11,204 nucleotides of DNA from Armatimonadota bacterium. GTDB lineage: Bacteria > Armatimonadota > Zipacnadia > Zipacnadales > UBA11051. Made by a program: the position numbers and the translations under genes. Below are positions 1 through 7,100 of the stretch, in pieces. Position 1 is the stretch's first letter. Every line of letters begins with the position of its first letter. The notes under the pieces were generated by a model, which saw only the letters and a list, made by a program, of their open reading frames with translations, did not search any database and was not told the origin of the DNA. Where the stretch lies: positions 6,979 through 18,182 of the forward strand of contig DPJP01000448.1 in assembly GCA_003542955.1 (NCBI GenBank), in the 5' to 3' direction.

Positions 1-3000
1 ATCGGCGCAAGCACCCAATCGGCGAATGCCCGCGAGATCCTGACACGCTTCTGCCGGGAGTTGGCGTCTCTCGCGGAGTGGACTGAGGAACTCCCCCTCG
101 ACTTCAGTGAGTTGTCAGCGACCTTCTCCAGGATCCTCGAAGCCGCCGGGCAGCGCCAACCCATCCTCATCGCCATTGATGCCCTCGACCAGCTTGAGCA
201 GGCCGACAACGCGCACTCGCTCAACTGGTTGCCGGGGACGCTGCCTGAGGGCATCACGCTCGTCGCGAGTTCCCTCGGCGGTTCTGACGAACCGCGCGGG
301 GATGAGCATCGCACGTGGCCGCCGCTGGAGTCGCGCGCCGGCGGACGCATCCTGCGCGTCCCGCTGTTCGAGAGACCCAATGCCGAGACGATGGCCGTGC
401 AGTACCTCGGGCAGTTCCGCAAGCGCCTGTCACCCGAGCAGCTGGCGGCGCTGATGGAGAAGAACGAGATCGGCAGCCCGCTGTACGTGCAGGTCGCGCT
501 GGATGAACTCCGCAGCTTCGGGGAGTACGAGGCAGTCACCGACTACATCCGGGCTCTGCCCGGCACCATTCCAGAGATGTATGCAGCCGTGCTGGAGCAC
601 CTGGAGCGCGAGCACGGGGAGCAGTTCGTGGCGCGCGTGATGTCATGCCTGGCCTGCGGGCGGTATGGCATGACGGAGGCGGAGTTGCTCTCCCTGGCTG
701 CGACCGAGGGTGACGCCGTCGCTCCACTCAAGTGGGCGCGGCTGCACCGTATTCTGTCCCCACACCTGCTCCGGCGCGGCGACGTGCTGGGCTTCTACCA
801 TCGCCAACTCCGAGAGGCCGTCGAGCGGCGCTACGTGCCTGACGAGCAGACCAAGCGCCAGACGCACGCCGACATCGCCCGGCATCTCGAGTCCCAGCCG
901 CTGACGAACCGAAGGAAGCTGGAAGAGCAGCCCTACCAGTTGACCCTCGGGGCGATGTGGGACGAACTCCTGGCAACGCTGACGGATTACCTATTCCTCG
1001 ACGCCAAGCTGCGTGGCGTGAGTGTGCGGGACCTGATCGAGGACTACGAGCGCGCCGTTGCGGCACAGGCCTGGCCGGAGGGTGAGCAGGCGACTTCTCT
1101 GCGGCTCATTGGAGACGCGCTGCGACTATCCGCCCATATCCTGGCGCAAGACCCCGATCAGCTTCCATCACAGCTCTTCGGGCGGCTGCCGGACTTCGAA
1201 CACCGGGCAGTCCAGAGCTTGCTGGCTGCTGCCCGCGAGGAGACACCTCGCCCCTGGCTGCACCCACGGGCCGCAAGCCTCACCCCACCAGGCGGGCCGC
1301 TGCTGCGCACCCTCACCGGGCATGGCTGGATAGTGGCCGGCGTGGCGGTCACAGCGGATGGCTACCGGGCGGTCTCCGCCTCATACGACCAGACGCTGAG
1401 AGTGTGGGACCTGGTGAGCGGCGCGCAGTTGCGCACCCTCACCGGGCATAGCGATCGGGTCATGGCCGTTGCCGTGACGCCGGACGGTCACCGGGCGGTC
1501 TCCGCGTCCCAGGACAAAACCCTCAAAGTCTGGGACCTGGAGACCGGGGCCGAATTGCGCACCCTCATCGGACATCGGTGGTCAGTGACAGCCGTAGCGG
1601 TGATGCCAGACGGGCGCCGGGCAGTCTCCGCGTCGGATGACCAGACGCTCAAAGTGTGGGACCTCGACACAGGGGCGGAGCTGCGTACCCTCACTGGGCA
1701 TGGCTATTCCGTGACTGCCGTAGCGGTCACGCCGGACGGGCGCCGAGCGGTCTCCGCCTCTTCGCGTGAGCTCAAGGTCTGGGAACTGGAGAGCGGCGCG
1801 CCTGTGCGCACTCTCGCGGGACATACAGGTTTTGTCACAGCCGTGGCGGTGACGGCGGACGGGCGCCGGGCTGTCTCCGCGTCCGGCTACCCCGAGAACG
1901 CGCTGAAGGTGTGGGATCTGGCGACGGGGGCGGAGCTGCGCACCCTCGCCGGGCACACCGCGCAAGTCGAAGCCGTAGCGGCGACGGCAGACGGGCGCCG
2001 GGTGATCTCGGGCTCATGGGACAACACGCTCAAGGTGTGGGACCTGGGCACTGGGGCGGAGCTGTGTACCCTCACCGGACATAGCGCTTGGGTCAGGGCC
2101 GTGGCGGTGACCCCGGATGGGCGCCAGGCGGTCTCCGGTTCCGACGACCAGACACTCAAAGTCTGGGCCCTGGACACCGGGGCAGAGCCGCGCGCTCTGA
2201 GCGGGCACAGCGATACCGTGGAAGCAGTGGTGGTCACGCCAGACGGGCGCCGAGTGATCTCGGCCTCATGGGACAACACGCTGAAGGTGTGGGAGCCGGT
2301 CACCGGGGCGGAACTGCGCACGCTCACCGGGCACAGCGATCGGGTGACCGCCGTGGCGGTGACGCCGGACGGGCGCCAGGCCATCTCCGCGTCCAAAGAC
2401 CAGACGCTGAAGGTGTGGAGCCTAGAGACCGGCGCGGAGGTGCGCACCCTCGCCGGGCACACCCACCATGTCAATGCCGTCGCGGTGACACCGGACGGGC
2501 GCCGGGCGGTCTCGGCCTCCCTGGACCAGACTTTGAGGGTGTGGGACGTGGACACCGGGGCGGAGTTGCGCACCCTCACCGGGCACAGGGGCGGGGTGGA
2601 CGCCGTGGCACTGACGCCGGACGGACGCCTGGCGATCTCCGGTTCCCACGACCAGTCACTCAAGGTGTGGGACCTGGACACCGGCGCGGAGTTGCGGACA
2701 CTGACCGGGCACCCGGGCTACGTCCATGCGTTGGCCGTGACGCAGGACGGACGCCGGGCCGTCTCGGCATCCTCCGGCCAGGCGCTCAAAGTGTGGGAGC
2801 TGGACACCGGGGCGGAGCTATCCACTCTCAGTGGCTGGAGCGCGCCTGCCGCCGGCGTAGCGGTCACGCCGTACTACCTGCAGATTGTCGATGATCGGGG
2901 AACTGGCGGGCTGCGCGTGTGGAACCCGCTCCCGGCGGTGGACGTATATACCATTCGGGGAGACACCGGCCCAATTGCGGCTGTAGCGTGCACTCCGGAT

Positions 3001-3969
3001 GGTCGCCTGGCGGTCTCCGCATCCTCCGACCAGAGGCTCAGAGTCTGGGACGTCGCGAGCGCTGAGGCCCTCTGCACATTCAGGGCCGAGAGCGGGCTGT
3101 CGGCATGTGCCACAGCTCCAGATGGCGTCACGTGCGTGGCCGGCGATGAGGGGGGAGGTGTCCATCTTCTCCGCCTGGAGAACGTCCCGCCCGGGCCGAC
3201 ATTGTGCACCGCATGGCTTTCGGCGAGCGGCGAAGCCCCCGCTTTCGGCTGCCTGCACTGTCGCGTGTGGTCGGAGGTTTCTGAGGAGGACCTCGGCACG
3301 GAGCTTCCCTGCCCGAACTGCGGCAAGGCGGCTAAGCTCAACCCATTCACCGTCGATGCCGATTGGCGCCCCGTCGCCGCAACGTGGTCGGGGCTCCCCG
3401 GTACGCGGAGGGAAACCCCTCTGAGCCCCACCCCCTGCTGTCACAGGGAAAGCACGCCAGCTCCCCTCGCCCCGCAGCCCATGTCTGCGCATCTGAAGCG
3501 CCTTCGTGCGGACTATGAGGCCATCACCAGGGAGTTCTCGGATCACCCGAAGATCACTGTCACCCCGCTGCACGGCGACCCACCGGACATATACGAAGTG
3601 ACATACAACATCGTTGGCCTGGAACTCGATGTGATAACAGTGCGCCCGCGCAAGCGGAGCCAGCACAAGGTCCGCTTCTATCTGCACTCCGCTTACCCCG
3701 AAGAGATGCCCAAGTGCGTCGTCGAGACACCCATTTTCCACCCAAACCTCACCAGCCTTGGTTGTGTGGACGACTCTGCCCCGTGGACTCCCGAAACGGG
3801 ACTGGTGGACCTTGTTGTGCACATCGGGCGGATGATTGCGTACCAGCGCTACGATGTGCGCTTCCCGATGGACGCCGTAGCCGCTCGGTGGGCGGAGACG
3901 AACGCCAACCTCTTCCCGATTGACGACTCTGATATTGCGGGGCCATCGCCGACGGAGGGGGCCCCGTGA
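1..3969 (+). CDS. STAND/NACHT-type ATPase with WD40 double propeller, zinc module and C-terminal E2-like domain (5' partial)
   Basis: The frame is open from base 1, so the start lies upstream; TTG at 61 is not the start, because residues before it (IGASTQSANAR) align with the region just after Walker A of the downstream paralogue. By that alignment about 370 residues, probably including DUF4062 and the P-loop, are missing. Numbering visible residues from base 1: Walker B-like IAIDALDQL at 57-65; STAND winged-helix/helical region with FYHRQL at about 266 and DPDQLPSQLFGRL at about 384; fourteen regular WD40 repeats from 435, then a degenerate fifteenth; a C-x2-C-x16-C-x2-C zinc module at 1084-1107; a proline-rich linker 1130-1160; and a UBC/E2-like domain 1161-1322. 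Known family behaviour: STAND ATPases oligomerise when their repeat domain senses a ligand and then activate an attached effector. Inference: here the effector may be E2-like protein conjugation. The product should be cytosolic, as no signal peptide or membrane segment is visible. Confidence 0.93.
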   Translation: MGASTQSANAREILTRFCRELASLAEWTEELPLDFSELSATFSRILEAAGQRQPILIAIDALDQLEQADNAHSLNWLPGTLPEGITLVASSLGGSDEPRGDEHRTWPPLESRAGGRILRVPLFERPNAETMAVQYLGQFRKRLSPEQLAALMEKNEIGSPLYVQVALDELRSFGEYEAVTDYIRALPGTIPEMYAAVLEHLEREHGEQFVARVMSCLACGRYGMTEAELLSLAATEGDAVAPLKWARLHRILSPHLLRRGDVLGFYHRQLREAVERRYVPDEQTKRQTHADIARHLESQPLTNRRKLEEQPYQLTLGAMWDELLATLTDYLFLDAKLRGVSVRDLIEDYERAVAAQAWPEGEQATSLRLIGDALRLSAHILAQDPDQLPSQLFGRLPDFEHRAVQSLLAAAREETPRPWLHPRAASLTPPGGPLLRTLTGHGWIVAGVAVTADGYRAVSASYDQTLRVWDLVSGAQLRTLTGHSDRVMAVAVTPDGHRAVSASQDKTLKVWDLETGAELRTLIGHRWSVTAVAVMPDGRRAVSASDDQTLKVWDLDTGAELRTLTGHGYSVTAVAVTPDGRRAVSASSRELKVWELESGAPVRTLAGHTGFVTAVAVTADGRRAVSASGYPENALKVWDLATGAELRTLAGHTAQVEAVAATADGRRVISGSWDNTLKVWDLGTGAELCTLTGHSAWVRAVAVTPDGRQAVSGSDDQTLKVWALDTGAEPRALSGHSDTVEAVVVTPDGRRVISASWDNTLKVWEPVTGAELRTLTGHSDRVTAVAVTPDGRQAISASKDQTLKVWSLETGAEVRTLAGHTHHVNAVAVTPDGRRAVSASLDQTLRVWDVDTGAELRTLTGHRGGVDAVALTPDGRLAISGSHDQSLKVWDLDTGAELRTLTGHPGYVHALAVTQDGRRAVSASSGQALKVWELDTGAELSTLSGWSAPAAGVAVTPYYLQIVDDRGTGGLRVWNPLPAVDVYTIRGDTGPIAAVACTPDGRLAVSASSDQRLRVWDVASAEALCTFRAESGLSACATAPDGVTCVAGDEGGGVHLLRLENVPPGPTLCTAWLSASGEAPAFGCLHCRVWSEVSEEDLGTELPCPNCGKAAKLNPFTVDADWRPVAATWSGLPGTRRETPLSPTPCCHRESTPAPLAPQPMSAHLKRLRADYEAITREFSDHPKITVTPLHGDPPDIYEVTYNIVGLELDVITVRPRKRSQHKVRFYLHSAYPEEMPKCVVETPIFHPNLTSLGCVDDSAPWTPETGLVDLVVHIGRMIAYQRYDVRFPMDAVAARWAETNANLFPIDDSDIAGPSPTEGAP
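1303..3180 (+). repeat. WD40 repeat array of gene 1: 14 near-identical 126-bp units plus a degenerate 15th
   Basis: Units start at 1303, 1429, 1555, 1681, 1804, 1936, 2062, 2188, 2314, 2440, 2566, 2692, 2818, 2944 and, degenerate, 3070. Spacing is exactly 126 bp except 123 and 132 around unit 5. The consensus reads LRTLTGH, three or four variable residues, VAVTPDGRRAVSAS, a short variable stretch, then LKVWDLDTGAE. Fourteen units fit two seven-bladed propellers. Variation sits mainly in the residues just after GH and just before LKVW, while the framework is nearly invariant at the DNA level; for example, the stretch beginning TCATGGGACAACACGCT occurs at 2014 and again, with one change in 17 bases, at 2266. 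Units 13 to 15 are more diverged. This is protein-coding repeat DNA, not a CRISPR or a satellite. Confidence 0.95.
3247..3387 (+). other. C-terminal zinc module of gene 1 (four-cysteine ribbon)
   Basis: Cysteine codons at 3250, 3259, 3310 and 3319 give C-x2-C-x16-C-x2-C in the context GCLHCRVW ... LPCPNCGKAAKLN, followed by a WRPVAATW tail. The same module closes gene 2, and its second half survives in the scrap at 4010-4117. Four cysteines fit a single-zinc ribbon, not a binuclear RING finger. Its role is unknown. Being C-terminal to the propellers and nearly identical between paralogues, it may be a shared docking or nucleic-acid-binding element; that is inference. Confidence 0.8.
3481..3966 (+). 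other. E2/UBC-like ubiquitin-conjugating domain at the end of gene 1
   Basis: This 162-residue segment has the E2 signature. YPEEMPKCVVETPIFHPN matches in spacing the YP-x3-PK-HPN segment of classical E2s such as UbcH5 (YPFKPPKVAFTTRIYHPN, from memory). HPN is at 3739-3747; a cysteine (codon 3763-3765) follows five residues later, versus seven in UbcH5; a Trp-Thr-Pro follows, like the conserved W-S-P after the E2 cysteine. The C-terminal part (GLVDLVVHIGRMIAYQRY, then AARWAETNANLFPID) matches my recollection of bacterial stand-alone E2-like proteins found near E1, JAB and ubiquitin-like genes. E2 proteins carry a modifier as a thioester on this cysteine and pass it to a target. The catalytic residues look intact, so activity is plausible. 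An in-frame ATG opens the domain at 3481, but no Shine-Dalgarno precedes it, so translation as part of gene 1 is favoured. Confidence 0.85.
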
Positions 3970-4009
3970 GCACCGGGCGTAGCGGCCTCGCACATCTGGG
4001 GGCGTTGCT

Positions 4010-4117
4010 CTCGACACTGAGCTCCCCTCCCCCAACTGCGGCAAAGCGGTCAAGCTCAACGAATTCGTCATCGAGGCCAACTGGCGGCCCGTGGCAGCGG
4101 CGTGGCTGGCGGAATAG
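4010..4117 (+). pseudogene. 3'-terminal remnant of a third WD40-zinc STAND paralogue
   Basis: Reading frame 2 from 4010 to the TAG at 4115-4117 gives LDTELPSPNCGKAVKLN followed by EFVIEANWRPVAAAWLAE. This aligns without gaps to the C-terminus of gene 2 (TELPCPSCGKTVKLN, then EFVIEADWRPVAAAW) and of gene 1. The first cysteine of the second zinc pair has become serine. Homology upstream stops at about 4010, and the frame is closed by a TAG at 3980-3982, so this is not an intact gene. It is nearer to gene 2 than to gene 1. It looks like the tail of a paralogue whose body was deleted, or the old 3' end of an ancestral gene displaced by the E2 segment. Its stop codon lies within the ribosome binding site of gene 2. 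Confidence 0.8.
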
Positions 4118-4121
4118 GAGG
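4116..4121 (+). promoter_or_regulatory. Ribosome binding site of gene 2
   Basis: AGGAGG, a perfect Shine-Dalgarno core, lies eight bases before the ATG at 4130. It fixes the start of gene 2 and overlaps the TAG stop of the upstream remnant. Confidence 0.8.
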
Positions 4122-4129
4122 GGGCGGCA

Positions 4130-7100
4130 ATGGCTCGGACTGGGAAGACCTTCCGCGTGTTTGTGAGTTCTACATTTGCCGATCTGAAGGCGGAGCGTGA
4201 TGCTCTGCAGCGTCACGTCTTTCCGCGCCTGCGCGAGCTGTGCATGCAGCATGGGGCACGCTTCCAGGCCATCGACCTGCGCTGGGGCGTCTCTGAGGAG
4301 GCCGGGCTCGACCAGCAGACGATGAACCTGTGTCTGCGGGAGGTCCGGCGCTGTCGAGAAGTGACCCCGCGCCCCAACTTCATCGTGCTGCTGGGTGAAC
4401 GCTATGGCTGGCGGCCTCTCCCGCCGCAGATCCCCGCGGATGAGTTCGAGGAGCTTGCCGGCCTGGTCACCGATGCCGCAGATGGGGGATTGCTGCAGCA
4501 GTGGTACCGCCGGGATGACAACGCAGTGCCGCCGGAGTATGTGCTCCAGCCTCGCACCGGCGAGCAGACGGACGCGGAGGCATGGAGCCAGACCGAGACT
4601 GCCCTCCGAACCGTCTTCGCCCGGGCTCTGGCCGCCCGCGGATGGGCCGCGGATGACCCCCGCCGGGTCAAGTATGAGGCCTCGGCCACGGAGCAGGAGA
4701 TACTCGCCGGGGCGCTGTCGGACGAGACGGAGACCGACCATGCCTTCTGTTACTTCCGCACGCTCACGGACATGCCGTCTGACGCCTCCGTGGCCGCCGT
4801 GTTCCGCGAGACTCATCCTGAGGCCGCCCACCGGCTGGAGGCGATCAAACACCGCCTGCGAGAGCATTTCCCGGCAGAGCAAGTGTGCGAGTACGGGGCC
4901 CGATGGTCCGGTGACGCGTTGGGCGAGGATCACCTGCCGGCGCTGTGCGAGCGGGTCGCGGCCGACCTGGAAGGAGCGATCCTGGCAGAGCTGGCCCACC
5001 TGCAGGAGCAGAGCCCCCTGGAGCAGGAGATCGAGGCACACCGGGCCTTCAGCGAGGAGCGGGCACAGCACTTCGTCGGACGTCGCGAACTCGTCGAGCG
5101 AGTCAACGCACACATTGGAGGCGACGGCGGCCACCCGCTGGTCGTGTACGGTCCATCGGGCTGCGGCAAGTCGGCGCTGATGGCCTACTGCGAGCAGATG
5201 GCACGAAGCAGCGGCGGAGTCACTGTTGTCTCGCGCTTCGTCGGCGCCACCCCTGCGTCGGGCGACCTGCGGTCGCTGCTGGACAGTCTGTGTACAGAGT
5301 TGGCGACTCTCGTAGCGGATGAACGCCCCGTACCCACGGACCTCCAGGACCTCGCCCCACGCTTCCGGGAGCTGCTGGAGCCGCCCGATGGCGACGCTCG
5401 CGTGACCATCTTCGTGGATGCACTCGACCAGCTCGTCGGCACGTACGCCGCGTCGGCCATCCACTGGCTCCCACGTGAGCTGCCGCCCGGTGTGCATATC
5501 GTGGTGTCGCTGCTGGAGCGGGAGGACGAGGCGGGCTCGTGCCTGCGCGCGGCAAGGGAGATGCTGCCCGATGAGTGGCTGGTGGCGATCACGCCGATGG
5601 CGCCCGAGGAGGGCGAGCAGGCGCTCGACGCCTGGCTGCACGATGCGCGCCGCACGCTGGGCGCCGAGCAGAAGGCTGATGTGCTCGGCAAGTTCGCGTC
5701 GTGCCCCCTTCCTCTGTTCCTCAAGCTCGCCTTTGAAGAGGCGCGGCACTGGAAGTCCTACGATGGCCTGCCCCGTGGCGGGGATCGTGAGCCGGGAGTC
5801 GGCCGCGACATACCGGGAGTCATCGCGGACCTGCTGGGGCGGCTGGAGGCCCCCACCGGTCACGGGCAGGTGATGGTGAGCAAGTCCCTGCGTTCTATTG
5901 GGGCAGCGCGGCATGGGCTAACCGAGGATGAGGTGCTTGATGTACTGTCTGCTGACGAGATGGTGGTGGAGGATTTCAGGCTGCGCTCCCCACGCTCTCC
6001 GAAGGTGAACCGGCTCCCTGTGGTCGTCTGGTCGCGCCTGTTCCACGACCTGGAACCCTACCTGACCGAGCGCATGGCGGACAGCGCCTCCTTGATGGCG
6101 TTCTACCACCGACAGGTGGGAGAGGCGGTGCATGGGCGTTACCTTAGCGAGAACAGCAAGCCACCGGCACATCAGCGCCTGGCGCGGTACTTCCTGGAGC
6201 AAGCGAGCCAGCTCGACGGGCCGGACGGATCGCAGACACCAAACGTGCGCCGCTGCGCGGAGTTGCCATACCAACTCAGTCTCGGAGAGATGTGGGATGA
6301 GCTGCTGGCGACATTGACTGACTACCCCTTCCTCGACGCCAAGCTGCGCGGCGTGAATGTCCGCGACCTGATCGCCGACTATGAACGCGCCGGCACGGCG
6401 CAACCAGCGCTCCCTCCAGACGAGGTCCGATCCCTTAGGCTGATCGGTGATGCGCTGCGGCTCTCCTCACATATCCTGATCCGGGATCCCGACCAGCTTC
6501 CGTCGCAGCTCTTCGGGCGGATGCACGACCTGGAGGACGCGGGTGCCCAGCGCCTGCTCCGAGAGACCAGGGACGTCGTCGCGCGACCGTGGTTGCGGCC
6601 AATCAAAGTGTCGTTTACGCCACCGGGTGGGGCGCTCCTGCGCACGCTGGAGGGGCATGCGCACAAAGTCTGCGACGTAGCACTGACGCCAGACGGAAAA
6701 CGCGCAGTTTCTGCGGGCGGTGAAAACGATGGAAGCCCTGGTGAGCTGATGACTTGGGATCTAGAGACCGGACAGCGAGTGCACGTGCTCGAGGGCCATA
6801 CAAGCATGGTCTGGGCCGTAGCCGTGACACCCGACGGCCGAAGGGTGGTGTCGAGGTCCGCAGATGACACACTCCGCACGTGGGATTTGGAGACGGGACG
6901 CCTACTGCAGACTCTGGTGGGTGACTTCTGTGGCAAGATTGCTGTCGCCAAGTCGCAATCAGGGGACCGGGTGCTTGTGCCATCGTCCGACTATGGCATA
7001 CGCGTCTGGGATCTCGGGGCCGGCGGACCGCATCTCAACCTTGAGGGGCATACGGGCGACGTCCAAACAGTGGCCGTGACGCAGGACGGTCTACGCGCGA

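Noticed and set aside
61..63. TTG as the start codon of gene 1
   Set aside because: The frame is open to base 1, and the upstream residues align with the ATPase region of gene 2, so the gene begins before the window.
2088..2894. Plus-strand frame of 268 codons inside the WD40 array
   Set aside because: It is an alternate-frame reading of the 126-bp repeats, rich in Gly and Arg, with periodicity inherited from the WD40 units.
1303..3070. CRISPR array or non-coding satellite
   Set aside because: The 126-bp periodicity is in frame and encodes canonical WD40 units throughout.
3247..3330. RING-type E3 ligase finger next to the E2 domain
   Set aside because: Only four zinc-binding cysteines in a C-x2-C-x16-C-x2-C pattern are present. 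A RING needs eight ligands in a cross-brace.
3966..4166. Short GTG-started frame overlapping the stop of gene 1
   Set aside because: It runs out of frame through the paralogue remnant and into gene 2, is Ser/Arg rich, and has no good ribosome binding site. The remnant's homology is in a different frame.
3749..5914. Long minus-strand open frame (about 721 codons) under genes 1 and 2
   Set aside because: It is antisense to strongly supported coding sequence, has no recognisable domain and is typical of G+C-rich shadow frames. The same holds for minus-strand frames at 2818-4080 and 1887-2681.
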